DNA of 64,000 nucleotides from Nostocales cyanobacterium LEGE 11386 (GTDB lineage: Bacteria > Cyanobacteriota > Cyanobacteriia > Cyanobacteriales > Nostocaceae): positions 1 to 64,000 of the forward strand of contig JADEXK010000026.1 in the NCBI GenBank assembly GCA_015207155.1. The letters run 5' to 3'. Each line of letters starts with the position of its first letter. Within the stretch, counting starts at the first letter, position 1. Positions 17,365-26,022 of the stretch are shown here, in pieces. A program made the position numbers and the translations under genes. The notes below the pieces were generated by a model. It was given only the letters and a program-made list of their open reading frames with translations. It was not told the DNA's origin and did not search any database.

Positions 17365-19530
17365 TTACTTCTGAGTTTTACGCCGCCATTTTTCCCGGAC
17401 TAAACGAATTTCATCAAATGTATAGTTGTCACCTAGTTGTTCTTTAATTGGTGTCAGCGAAATATCACCAAGAACTTCTAAAACTTGCCAAATTTTTTGT
17501 TGATGTTCTATTGATACTAAGTGATTTAAATCTACAGGCTGATTTTTTTCCATTAACTTTGAAAGGTGATTGAGAATTGTCGCCGGACTAAGATTGCGTT
17601 TGTGGGCAATTTCGGCAATACTCAAACCTTCTTGATGCAACCTTAAGGTCACTAACTCAGTATCAGTAGGTAAATTCTTAAAAGCTATAGAACCTGTAGA
17701 ATTATCGGGTTGTTCTGGCGCACCTTGTTCTTGACGGTAGGTTTTGATTTCTGTGAGAAACTTTTTACCATATTGAGCCAGTTTGTGACTACCCACGCCA
17801 GAAAGTTTAGCAAAATCGTTTAAAGATTGCGGTTGTACCTGCGCCATTAATTTCAAGGTAGAATCTGGAAACACAACATAAGGTGGTACAGACTGTTCAT
17901 CAGCCAATTGTTTGCGGAGCGATCGCAACCTCTGCAATAATATTTCTGCCTCAACAGCTTTTTCACTTCCCTCTTCCCAAGTAATTTTTTGGGCTATGGG
18001 AACAGCAATGGTAACTGTACGCTGTCGCCGCATTACTTGCCAACTGAGGGCGTTAAGTTTCAAAACCGAGTAACCATCACTGGTTTGTTCTAATAACCCT
18101 TGATGTAATAGAGAACGCCCCAGCATTCGCCATTCATCTAAACTTCTATCTTTACCGATACCGTAGGTGGAAAGTTTGTCATGTTCATATTGGGTAATTT
18201 TCTGATTTTTAGCACCCCGTAGCACATCAATAATATGCAACATCCCAAATCTTTCCTGACAACGCGCCACACAAGATAAAAATTTCATGGCTTCAATTGT
18301 CCAGTCTTGTACTGGTTTGGGATAACGACAATTATCACAGTTACCGCAATTACCCGGAAACCGTTCGCCAAAATAACCTAGCTGAATTGTCCGCCGACAA
18401 TCTGTACCTTCAGCATAGTCAATTACCTGGCGCAATTGTTGTTTGGCAATTAACTGTTCTTGGGGGTCAGTTTTTTGGTTAATACTCCATTCAATGGTTT
18501 TAATATCACTAAAACTAAAAAATAATGTACAACGAGAAGGTTCACTATCTCTTCCCGCCCTACCTGATTCTTGATAATAACTTTCTAAATTACGCGGTAA
18601 ATCAAAATGAACTACCAGCCGCACATCAGGCTTATTAATGCCCATACCAAAGGCAATTGTCGCCACCATCACGCGCACATCATCGCGAATAAAGCGAGTT
18701 TGATTTTGGGAACGTTCTTCGTCACTTAAACCAGCATGATAAGCCAAAGCCGCAATCTTATCATTTTGCAGTTTAAATGTGAGTTCATCAACTTTTTTAC
18801 GAGTTAGACAATAAATAATTGCCGAACCATCAGTTTCCCGGACAAGTTCTAATAATTCGGCATAAGCAGACTTCGATTTAGCCCTAACTTCATAATAAAG
18901 ATTTTGTCGATTAAAGCTAGCAACGTGAATGCTAGGTTGCCTTAACCCTAATTGTTGGATGATATCACTCCGCACACGATCTGTAGCTGTGGCAGTGAGG
19001 GCGGTAGTAGGCACATCTGCATAGCGTTTTCGCAGAGATTTCAACTGGCGATATTCTGGACGAAAATCATGTCCCCACTCAGAAACGCAGTGTGCTTCGT
19101 CAATAGCAAAAGTAGAAATGCCAATTTGGTGATGTACTAAATCCAGAAACGGTAGAAACCTTTCACTTAAGAGACGTTCGGGTGCGACATAGAGTAATCT
19201 CACCTTACCATTGAGAATGGCATCCTCACGCGATCGCACCTTATAGGGATTCAGACTACTATTGAGAAATGTCGCTGAAATGTTATTATTTCGCAGTCCT
19301 TCCACTTGGTCTTGCATCAAAGCAATTAACGGCGACACCACCACCGTTAAACCCTTCTTGATTAAGGCTGGTAACTGAAAACACAGAGATTTTCCTCCAC
19401 CCGTAGGCATCACCACCAATAAATCCCGATTTTGCAGCGCATCTTCAATAATTTGTCGTTGTCCAGGGCGGAAGTTATCGTAACCGAAGTGATATTTCAG
19501 CGCTTGTTCGAGATTGGGATACTGAAGCAT
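17365..19530 (-). CDS. recQ: ATP-dependent DNA helicase RecQ
   Basis: 3'-5' DNA helicase for recombination and repair of stalled forks. Helicase motifs in order: motif I MPTGGGKSLCFQLPAL (about residues 40-55), motif II DEAHCVSEWGHDFRPEY with the RecQ aromatic loop (about 143-160), TALTATAT, and motif VI ESGRAGRD. The zinc-binding cysteines of the RQC region follow (CRRTIQLGYFGERFPGNCGNCDNC pattern, about 375-400). An HRDC domain (about 540-610) and a C-terminal helix-turn-helix (LSIAEIAHKRNLSPATILNHL, about 645-665) complete the 721-residue protein, a length usual for RecQ. ATG 19530 gives a normal N-terminus. Monocistronic by spacing. Confidence 0.96.
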   Translation of the reverse strand: MLQYPNLEQALKYHFGYDNFRPGQRQIIEDALQNRDLLVVMPTGGGKSLCFQLPALIKKGLTVVVSPLIALMQDQVEGLRNNNISATFLNSSLNPYKVRSREDAILNGKVRLLYVAPERLLSERFLPFLDLVHHQIGISTFAIDEAHCVSEWGHDFRPEYRQLKSLRKRYADVPTTALTATATDRVRSDIIQQLGLRQPSIHVASFNRQNLYYEVRAKSKSAYAELLELVRETDGSAIIYCLTRKKVDELTFKLQNDKIAALAYHAGLSDEERSQNQTRFIRDDVRVMVATIAFGMGINKPDVRLVVHFDLPRNLESYYQESGRAGRDSEPSRCTLFFSFSDIKTIEWSINQKTDPQEQLIAKQQLRQVIDYAEGTDCRRTIQLGYFGERFPGNCGNCDNCRYPKPVQDWTIEAMKFLSCVARCQERFGMLHIIDVLRGAKNQKITQYEHDKLSTYGIGKDRSLDEWRMLGRSLLHQGLLEQTSDGYSVLKLNALSWQVMRRQRTVTIAVPIAQKITWEEGSEKAVEAEILLQRLRSLRKQLADEQSVPPYVVFPDSTLKLMAQVQPQSLNDFAKLSGVGSHKLAQYGKKFLTEIKTYRQEQGAPEQPDNSTGSIAFKNLPTDTELVTLRLHQEGLSIAEIAHKRNLSPATILNHLSKLMEKNQPVDLNHLVSIEHQQKIWQVLEVLGDISLTPIKEQLGDNYTFDEIRLVREKWRRKTQK

Positions 19531-19625
19531 GGCGATGAGTCTTTCAGGGGCGTTCTGTATGTGTCGTTACGAAGATAACAGCATTATAGAAGCCCTGGCG
19601 ACTAGAAGTCGTAGTGGGTTGGGAA

Positions 19626-19675
19626 TTTAATGAGTGCTGAGTTGAAAGTGCTGAGTGCTGAGTGCTGAGTGCTTG
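19626..19675. repeat. AGTGCTG heptamer tandem repeat
   Basis: Several uninterrupted or near-perfect AGTGCTG units between recQ and alr. The same unit recurs near 21062-21077, 37024-37040 (inverted), 56441-56463, 56543-56557 and 61664-61675. A short tandem repeat family of this genome. Confidence 0.8.
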
Positions 19676-19818
19676 CTAAGAGTACTCTGCACTCTCGCAC
19701 TCGGTAAATGCCCTGCCCCTCGTGGGCGGAATCTGATAATTGGGAGAAGGTTGATACCACGCGAATTGCGGTCACTGAGCCTTGTCGAAGTGTGGGCGGT
19801 CTTTCAACTCAGCACTCT

Positions 19819-21006
19819 TCAGATCACTGCTACACGAGGTAGACGATGCTTGAAACCGCAAAGAATTTCCCAAGAAATAGTATTTAACTGTTCTGCCCAA
19901 TCGTTAGCTGAGATTTGTTCTGTGCCCTGTTCTCCCAGTAAAGTGACTATTTCCCCTTCTTGTAAATCTGGAATAGCACTAACATCTAGCATCAACTGAT
20001 CCATGGTAATGGTACCAATCTGTGGTGTGCGGTGACCGCGAATTAACACCTGCATTTTTTGGGAAAGATTGCGTGGTACGCCATCAGCGTAACCAATACC
20101 GACCACAGCGAGACGGAGTTCGTGAGGTGCGATAAATTGTTGACCGTAGCTGACACCAGTTCCGGCGGCAATGGTTTTGACGTGGGTAACTCGCGCCTTT
20201 AATTGTAATACTGGCTTCAGGTCGATGACATTTTGTAAATGCGGTGCTGGATATAGTCCGTAAATAGCTAAACCCGCTCGGACAATGTCGTAATGTAATG
20301 CTGGATTTGTCAGAGTAGCGGCTGAGTTTGCTAAGTGTAAGCAAGGTGGCTGGATTCCCATTGCTTTGATTTGGGCGATCGCTTGCTCAAATCGTCTATG
20401 CTGTTCTTGCATCACTGTAGAATCAGGACTATCGGCTGTGGCTAGGTGAGAATAAATGCTAGCAATGGCAAGATGCGGTAAGCGCTGAACTAACTGCACA
20501 AACTCAACGGCTTCTTTCCAGTCAGTTCCTAACCTGGACATGCCCGTGTCTAATTTAATGTGTACGGGTACGGGGGAACCATAATTAATGCTTTCTAAAG
20601 TATTAGAAAAAATGAGAGCTTGTTTGGGACTGCACAGAGTTGGCTGTAGTTTCCAGTGCGCGATCGCATGAATTTGCTCTGGTGTGTGGGCTGCCCCTAA
20701 AATCAAAATTGGCGCTTTTATCCCACCTTCCCGTAATTGAATACCTTCTGGAACTGTGGCAACTCCCAACCAACTCGCTCCCGATTGCAGTGCTGTTTGA
20801 GCGACTGTTACGGCTCCATGACCATAGGCATCAGCTTTTACTACTGCCATTAACTGGGTGCGTGGCGATAAAAACTTTACCAGTTGCTGTACATTGTGCG
20901 ATAACGCCCCTAGGTCGATTTCTACCCAGGCGCGCTGCGAGAACCAAGCGTAGGTGTCACACTGTTGACTATCTACAAAGGTAGGGGTTTGCTTGCGACT
21001 TAACAT
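19819..21006 (-). CDS. alr: alanine racemase
   Basis: PLP enzyme interconverting L- and D-alanine for peptidoglycan. The 395-residue protein has WVEIDLGALSHNV, then VVKADAYGHGA with the PLP-binding Lys near residue 57. It also has HIKLDTGMSRLG, VRAGLAIYGLYP, the catalytic Tyr in GVSYGQQF (about 270), and a C-terminal beta domain ending in GFKHRLPRVAV. The first 25 residues are non-conserved, and ATG 21006 is plausible. It stands alone; the repeat-rich stretches on either side suggest its own promoter. Confidence 0.96.
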   Translation of the reverse strand: MLSRKQTPTFVDSQQCDTYAWFSQRAWVEIDLGALSHNVQQLVKFLSPRTQLMAVVKADAYGHGAVTVAQTALQSGASWLGVATVPEGIQLREGGIKAPILILGAAHTPEQIHAIAHWKLQPTLCSPKQALIFSNTLESINYGSPVPVHIKLDTGMSRLGTDWKEAVEFVQLVQRLPHLAIASIYSHLATADSPDSTVMQEQHRRFEQAIAQIKAMGIQPPCLHLANSAATLTNPALHYDIVRAGLAIYGLYPAPHLQNVIDLKPVLQLKARVTHVKTIAAGTGVSYGQQFIAPHELRLAVVGIGYADGVPRNLSQKMQVLIRGHRTPQIGTITMDQLMLDVSAIPDLQEGEIVTLLGEQGTEQISANDWAEQLNTISWEILCGFKHRLPRVAVI

Positions 21007-21675
21007 TTTTACACACTCCTCTCATCCCACTCTTGAGCTTCCAATTTGTCTAACTTGAAAAAGTGCTGAGTGCTGTAGACGCTGCTGCGGCTGACCGCAG
21101 GGTATCATGTGGCGTTGCTGAGTAAAGAATTCTCCACTGCCCCTCTGACTCTTCCTAGCCTCTAGTCCCTTTTTCATCCGTTATTTAGTGTACGTAGTTC
21201 ATAACAACTGTTTGTTCTCTATTCACACTGTTAGAAGCCACATCAGAGTTAATTTGGAAGTTTACACTTCATTGTGGAATTTACACAAGGTACTTAGGTG
21301 GCAGATGTGTGAATCAAGTTAAACTAATATTCTGTAAAATGCTGTATTCCCTTTATTTTCCAGACCTAAGGAGCATTACGTCTTCTGCTCAATTAGTTTA
21401 ATCAATACTACCCATATTGAGAAATTAAGCATCTGTATATCGGTCAAGAGTTATAAATTGTTTTTGATACTGAGAGTCAATAGTCACAGGAAAACTATTT
21501 GCTTGTGTCTACCACAAATCGGCTTAAGTAATGTCTTCATCAGGGTTTATCATAAATTATGAGTCATAACTAGTTTTAGTTCCTGAATTATTTCGGAAGT
21601 ATAATTTATCCTCATCTCCCAAGCAGAATAACTTTGTGTTAATATATGTAAAACTAATACCTTGAGCGCTAACCA
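21007..21675. other. gene-free stretch
   Basis: Starts with an AGTGCTG repeat and a GCTGCGGCTGACCGCAGGG palindromic segment (21062-21105), then AT-rich sequence up to the HNH gene. It should carry promoters for alr and the HNH gene. I found no clear NtcA site: GTA-N7-TAC at 21648-21660 has the wrong spacer. Confidence 0.5.
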
Positions 21676-22173
21676 ATGGGGAAGGTTTTAGTCCTAAACG
21701 CCTCTTACGAACCGCTCAATATCACGAGCTGGCGTCGCGCTGTGGTTCTGTTAATTAAAGGCAAAGCAGAACGTGTTGAACACAACGGTAGATTCTTGTA
21801 CACTGATTTTCCGTTGCCAACCGTAATCCGGTTGCGCCATTACGTGCGCGTTCCCTATAAGGAAATTCCTCTGACTCGCCGAAATATCTTGCACCGTGAC
21901 GGTCATGCTTGTCAGTACTGCGGTTATACTGGCGATGAGTTGACACTAGACCACGTGATACCGCGATCGCGTGGCGGAGGCGATACCTGGGAAAACATTG
22001 TTACAGCCTGTGTCCGTTGCAATGTTAAAAAAGGGAACCGCACACCCTACGAAGCTCATATGCCGTTGCGTCATCCCCCACGCCAACCTTATAGCAGCCT
22101 ATATTTTGAGGTTAGCAAACATCTCAAAAGCGGACTGCACACAGAGTGGCAAAAATATGTCATAGGTCTTTGA
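21676..22173 (+). CDS. HNH endonuclease family protein
   Basis: A 165-residue cytosolic protein with an HNH nuclease fold. A non-nuclease N-terminal half (MGKVLVLNASYEPLNITSWR onwards) precedes the zinc-binding CQYCG (about residues 76-80), the catalytic LDHVIPRSRGG with the HNH His (about 90-100), WENIVTACVRCNVKKGNRTP with the Asn and second CxxC. This compact type is conserved as a single gene in cyanobacteria and plastid-bearing lineages rather than being part of a mobile intron, but its role is unknown to me. No restriction methylase is adjacent. A small TAAGGT/ACCTTA hairpin follows the stop (22179-22194). Confidence 0.9.
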   Translation: MGKVLVLNASYEPLNITSWRRAVVLLIKGKAERVEHNGRFLYTDFPLPTVIRLRHYVRVPYKEIPLTRRNILHRDGHACQYCGYTGDELTLDHVIPRSRGGGDTWENIVTACVRCNVKKGNRTPYEAHMPLRHPPRQPYSSLYFEVSKHLKSGLHTEWQKYVIGL

Positions 22174-22731
22174 CACTAAGGTAATCACCTTAAAAGACCA
22201 AAAGAATTGTCACCTGTCGAAGGTGCGATATCTTTGCGCCTGTTAGAGTAGCTCTGTACAGGTCTAATGTAGGCTTGTCCCTTGAAAATCAATAATTTAG
22301 CGCTAAACTACGGGATGTTTTTCAGCATCTGGTAAAGCATTGTCCCCAATGGCTAATACCACCGTGAAGTCAAAAGTCAGAAGGCTTTTATTTTGGGCAT
22401 TTGAATTTGTATCTCTATTTACGCCGCAGAGTACTAGGCAAACGGTATATCAGCCCCTTATGCTATCTCAATATATTGTAAAATAACTCAGTCAGCCGGA
22501 AATTTTCCTTGATATTTCCGAGGAAAATGTGAAATCAACTCTTTTTTTCGGGAAAAATAGCCAACAACTTTGGTTAAAAGTTCTATTTACCAATTGGATT
22601 GACAAAAATAAGCCCATATAAGTATCCCAACATTCCTCTATTTTTGCGAAGATCAGAATGTGTCTCTAAATCAGAACAGTGTTGTTTGTATTATTTCTTA
22701 ACAAATCAACGGAGGCTCAAACTCACTCAAG
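22174..22731. other. gene-free stretch
   Basis: Contains small hairpins just after the HNH gene (22179-22194; CACCTGTCGAAGGTG at about 22211-22225) and otherwise AT-rich sequence leading to the DHH gene. A GGAGG at 22711-22715 lies 16 bp before its ATG. Confidence 0.5.
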
Positions 22732-24027
22732 ATGTCCCCTATGCAATTGAATTCTTCCTCTAAGCAATCGGAAAGTTTCTTATTGACTACAGAGCCTAGC
22801 CCAGAGGATGCTGAGATAGACAAAGAAGCAATCAAAGTTTCACTTACCAGACCATCATTGCCGTCATCTACAGGAGAAGGAGGCAATGGAAAATTAAGTC
22901 AACGGAGTAATTCCCTAGCTTTTCAGAAATCAGAAGAACTGCAAAAAACTTTTCTAGCGCATCGACATGAGCGTCATCTAGTAATTCTGCAAGATTTTCC
23001 TGACCCTGATGCTCTCTCTTGTGCTTGGACTTACCAGTTAATTACTCAGCAATATGATATTAAATGTGAAATTATTTATGCTGGTACACTGAGCCATCAA
23101 GAGAACATTGCCTTAGTTAAGCTGACTGGTTTACCTGCCCAGCGCTGGACATTGCAAACCTTGAAAAGCAAAGACTTGTCATCTTATCAAGGTTTTGTAT
23201 TAATTGATAACCAGGGAACTACTAGTCAGCTACTAACAGCTGTACAGCAGGCAGGAATTCCATTAGTCGCAGTCATTGACCATCACAGTTTACAGGCGGA
23301 ACTCAAATCAGACTTTGTTGATGTCCGTCCTCATGTGCGAGCAACTGCAACGATTTTTACTCAGTACTTGCAATCAGGGTTACTCACCTTAGATAGCAGC
23401 ATCAGCCAACATGTCAAATGTGCTACAGCCTTAATGCATGGGTTGCGGTCAGATACCAATCGGCTAATGCAAGCCCAAGAAGAAGATTTCATGGCGGCTG
23501 CATATCTGAGTCGATTTTATGATGCTCAACTGCTGAACGCCATTTTACAGGCGAATCGTTCCAAGCGGGTAATGGATGTAATAGAGCGATCGCTGAAAAA
23601 CCGCATCGTGCAAAATAACTTTTCCATTGCTGGCGTTGGTTATCTTCGTTACGAAGACCGGGATGCTATTCCCCAAGCAGCAGATTTCCTGGTCACAGAA
23701 GAAAATGTCCATACCGCAGTAGTTTACGGCATCGTTCATGACGAAGATGATGAGTTAGAAGTGGTGATTGGTTCCTTGAGAACTACCAAACTTACTCTTG
23801 ATCCTGATGAGTTTATTAAAGAAGCCTTTGGGCAAGATAGTACAGGACGCTTTTTTGGTGGTGGACGCACAGGCGCCGGCGGTTTTGAAATCCCGATGGG
23901 TTTCTTGTCTGGCAGTAACGAAAATGCCGCCTATGCCAAAATGAAATGGGAAGTGTATGATTCTCAAATCAAGCAAAAGCTACTCAAGTTAGTCAATCCT
24001 AAAGACAACCCCATTGAATCAGAGTAA
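22732..24027 (+). CDS. DHH-family phosphoesterase (NrnA-like nanoRNase/pAp phosphatase)
   Basis: Manganese-dependent phosphoesterase of the DHH/DHHA1 superfamily. NrnA-type members degrade short oligoribonucleotides and dephosphorylate pAp. A variable, Ser/Glu-rich N-terminus of about 75 residues precedes motif I FPDPDALSCAW, then FVLIDNQGT, the signature VIDHHS (about residue 183), and the C-terminal DHHA1 glycine motif GGGRTGAGGFEIP (about 377-389). The N-terminal extension is longer than in Bacillus NrnA (about 313 residues), so the real start could lie downstream. A GGAGG before ATG 22732 gives some support to the long form. A 26-base piece of this gene (23815-23840) is duplicated just before the vapB-like gene. 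Confidence 0.85.
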   Translation: MSPMQLNSSSKQSESFLLTTEPSPEDAEIDKEAIKVSLTRPSLPSSTGEGGNGKLSQRSNSLAFQKSEELQKTFLAHRHERHLVILQDFPDPDALSCAWTYQLITQQYDIKCEIIYAGTLSHQENIALVKLTGLPAQRWTLQTLKSKDLSSYQGFVLIDNQGTTSQLLTAVQQAGIPLVAVIDHHSLQAELKSDFVDVRPHVRATATIFTQYLQSGLLTLDSSISQHVKCATALMHGLRSDTNRLMQAQEEDFMAAAYLSRFYDAQLLNAILQANRSKRVMDVIERSLKNRIVQNNFSIAGVGYLRYEDRDAIPQAADFLVTEENVHTAVVYGIVHDEDDELEVVIGSLRTTKLTLDPDEFIKEAFGQDSTGRFFGGGRTGAGGFEIPMGFLSGSNENAAYAKMKWEVYDSQIKQKLLKLVNPKDNPIESE

Positions 24028-24234
24028 GCCTTGTAATTAAGTACAAGTACAAGAAACTCATAGTAAAAGTCCGTTACAACTAACTTAAAGACAGCATTTA
24101 TTGAGTGGGGTTTAGCATTGCTAAACCCTTATTAATTAATTTAGTTTAAAACCAACAAATGTATTGCTTAATAACAAAAAATTTTATCTTTCCTGTGTAG
24201 TTCGTACCTCAGTTATTGGCGACGGAGAAACGCT

Positions 24235-24672
24235 ATGTTACAAAACTTGTATGACCAAGATTTTTATGCTTGGGTAGAGCAAACAACAGAAATTTTAAAA
24301 TCGCAGCACTGGGACAAGCTGGATTTAGAACACTTAATTGAGGAAGTGGTGGACTTGGGTAAGAGTCAACAAAGGGCGTTACAGAGTGCATTGCGATTGG
24401 TTTTGTCTCATTTACTCAAGTGGAAATATCAACCCGAACGCCGTAGTCATAGTTGGCAAGTGACTATTACCCATGAGCGACTGAATCTAGATGAATTAAT
24501 GCAAGAAAGTCCCAGCTTGCGCCGTTTTTTAAATGATGCTGAGTGGATCAATACTACTTATCAAAGAGCGCGACGAGAGGCAATAGTAGAAACAAATGTA
24601 GAGGATGATAACTTTCCGATTGTCTGTCCCTTTACAGTGGATGAGATTTTAGACTTGGATTTTTTATCCTAA
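24235..24672 (+). CDS. DUF29 family protein
   Basis: A 145-residue soluble protein with the DUF29 pattern: NLYDQDFYAWVEQTTEIL at the start, DLEHLIEEVVDLGKSQQRAL, then LLKWKYQPERRSHSW, and an acidic C-terminus. DUF29 proteins are abundant, often multicopy, in cyanobacteria and have no established function. It lies between the DHH gene and a VapBC-like pair, and the DUF29-toxin-antitoxin neighbourhood may be an accessory insertion. Confidence 0.88.
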   Translation: MLQNLYDQDFYAWVEQTTEILKSQHWDKLDLEHLIEEVVDLGKSQQRALQSALRLVLSHLLKWKYQPERRSHSWQVTITHERLNLDELMQESPSLRRFLNDAEWINTTYQRARREAIVETNVEDDNFPIVCPFTVDEILDLDFLS

Positions 24673-24677
24673 AATAG

Positions 24678-24696
24678 AAGAATAATTATCATTATC
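24678..24696 (-). promoter_or_regulatory. Fur-box-like AT-rich site
   Basis: Read on the minus strand the 19 bases match the classical Fur consensus (two GATAAT hexamers then TATTCTT) at about 16 of 19 positions, by my count. It lies between the DUF29 stop and the antitoxin gene. AT-rich coincidence is possible. Confidence 0.3.
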
Positions 24697-24726
24697 CCAT
24701 AAGCGATCACTACTCGCTCTAGAAGA

Positions 24727-24765
24727 CCCTGATTAGCTCATTAAAGAAGCCTTTGGGCAAGATAG
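24727..24765 (+). repeat. duplicated fragment of the DHH phosphoesterase gene
   Basis: Bases 24740-24765 are identical over 26 positions to 23815-23840 inside the DHH gene. The match continues leftwards with a few mismatches (CCTGATTAGCTC against CCTGATGAGTTT). The fragment sits directly against the vapB-like start codon. Confidence 0.8.
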
Positions 24766-24768
24766 CAA

Positions 24769-25014
24769 ATGACACAGCCAGAATTGTTGAATGAGTTTTT
24801 ATCTCTTCCTGCTGAAGCACAGCGTCAAGTTATAGACTTTATTGCTTTTTTGCGACAAAGATATCCAGTAGTTGAACCTGCTTCGCAGTCACCAGATGTT
24901 GATTTTATCAATCATAGTTTCATTGGGATGTGGAGCGATCGCCAAAATTTAACTGATAGCACTGCTTGGGTGCGTGGTATGCGAAAAAATGAGTGGTCAA
25001 AGTTGCATGACTAA
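24769..25014 (+). CDS. VapB-like antitoxin (DUF2281 type)
   Basis: An 81-residue protein starting MTQPELLNEFLSLPAEAQRQ and continuing VIDFIAFLRQRY, the helix pair typical of DUF2281 antitoxins. It has an acidic/aromatic C-terminal tail (DSTAWVRGMRKNEWSKLHD) expected to wrap the toxin. It overlaps the PIN-domain toxin gene by 8 bp (toxin ATG at 25007), the classic arrangement for a type II toxin-antitoxin operon. Such operons usually repress themselves through the antitoxin, but this small type lacks an obvious DNA-binding domain. Confidence 0.8.
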   Translation: MTQPELLNEFLSLPAEAQRQVIDFIAFLRQRYPVVEPASQSPDVDFINHSFIGMWSDRQNLTDSTAWVRGMRKNEWSKLHD

Positions 25015-25378
25015 CTCGACCATTATTGACACTGATATTCTCATTGATGTTAGTCGCGGTGTTCTCGAAGCAGTAAACTGTTTGCAAAATCTGAAAGCTA
25101 GTTCTGGTTTAGCAATTAGCATAGTCACACAGATGGAACTGATGGTTGGTTGTGCTAACAAGGCAGAAGTACAAACATTAGAAAGTTTCCTTAAGTATTT
25201 TAATATTATTAAGATTGACCAAGCTGTGTCAGACAAAGCAGTGAATTTATTGCGTTCTTATCGGCTTAGTCACGGGTTGCTGATTGCGGATAGTCTGATT
25301 GCAGCTACAGCAATGATCACTAAAAATCAAAAGGATTACAGGTTTATTGAAAATTTAAACCTATTGCCATATTCGTAA
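25007..25378 (+). CDS. VapC-type PIN-domain toxin
   Basis: Putative RNase toxin of the VapC family, 123 residues from ATG 25007 (MTNSTIIDTDILID). PIN-domain acidic residues are in place: Asp in IDTDILID, Glu in TQMELMVG, Asp in IADSLIAATA, and a C-terminal TKNQKDYRFI corresponding to the TxNxxDF motif. The frame is open a little upstream, but ATG 25007 inside the last codons of the antitoxin is the natural start. All catalytic acids are present, so it should be active if released. RNA target unknown; VapC proteins commonly cut tRNA or rRNA. Confidence 0.85.
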   Translation: MTNSTIIDTDILIDVSRGVLEAVNCLQNLKASSGLAISIVTQMELMVGCANKAEVQTLESFLKYFNIIKIDQAVSDKAVNLLRSYRLSHGLLIADSLIAATAMITKNQKDYRFIENLNLLPYS

Positions 25379-25391
25379 CAACACTAAAAAT

Positions 25392-25886
25392 ATGGAATTA
25401 TACTTAATTCGTCATGGTATCGCCGAAGAGAGGCAAACTGACATTAAAGATGAAGAGCGATCGCTCACTAAAGAAGGACGACAAAAAACCCAGAAAGTCG
25501 CCCAGCGAATCAAACAACTGGATTTACAGTTTGATGTGATTGTTACTAGTCCCTTAGTACGGGCATACCAAACAGCAGAAATTTTGGTAGCAACTGGACT
25601 AAGTACCCAATTGGAGGAATCTGCTCATCTTGCCCCTAATGGTCATATTTCTAGTTGGCTAGATTATTGGTTAGAACCCAAAAATTATCCACAAAAAACC
25701 CAAATTGCCCTGGTAGGACATGAACCTTGTTTGAGCCATTGGGCAGAAAATCTGCTTTGGGGAGAGGTCAAAGACAGTTTAGTCTTGAAAAAAGCAGGTA
25801 TGATCGGGATAAAACTACCAGAAATAGGTACTCCTCTAGGCCGGAGTCAAATGTTTTGGTTGACACCGCCCAAGTACCTGCTATAA
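25392..25886 (+). CDS. sixA: SixA-type phosphohistidine phosphatase
   Basis: Histidine phosphatase superfamily protein of 164 residues. It has the RHG motif at the very N-terminus (YLIRHGIAEE, catalytic His about residue 8), VTSPLVRAYQTAEIL and the second catalytic His in LVGHEPCLSHW (about 115). SixA removes phosphate from phosphohistidine, for example on ArcB-like HPt domains. It begins 13 bp after the vapC stop, but an operon link to the toxin pair is probably accidental. All catalytic residues are present. A role in phosphorelay control is from the family; no local partner is evident. Confidence 0.88.
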   Translation: MELYLIRHGIAEERQTDIKDEERSLTKEGRQKTQKVAQRIKQLDLQFDVIVTSPLVRAYQTAEILVATGLSTQLEESAHLAPNGHISSWLDYWLEPKNYPQKTQIALVGHEPCLSHWAENLLWGEVKDSLVLKKAGMIGIKLPEIGTPLGRSQMFWLTPPKYLL

Positions 25887-26022
25887 CGGTTTTTCAACTC
25901 TTCTCAAAAAATTGTTGTTAGATCGGCTACTGTTATGGCGACAATAATTTCTGGTAAGTTAGCGTGTTCGCGGAGCGTGTGCTTTGCACAATCAGATATT
26001 TCAAAAAGCAGATGGTGTTGCC

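Noticed and set aside
19630..19672. AGTGCTG array as a possible CRISPR
   Set aside because: Heptamer units are directly adjacent with no spacers; this is a tandem repeat.
19655..19999. Plus-strand open frame of 114 codons at the alr end
   Set aside because: Overlaps repeats and the antisense of alr; no similarity to a known protein.
21648..21660. NtcA site before the HNH gene
   Set aside because: GTA and TAC are 7 bases apart, not 8, and no suitable -10 follows at the right distance.
25984..26022. N-terminal extension of citrate synthase from TTG 25984
   Set aside because: It follows directly on a GCGTGTTCGCGGAGCGTGTG repeat and is not expected in the family; ATG 26023 fits.
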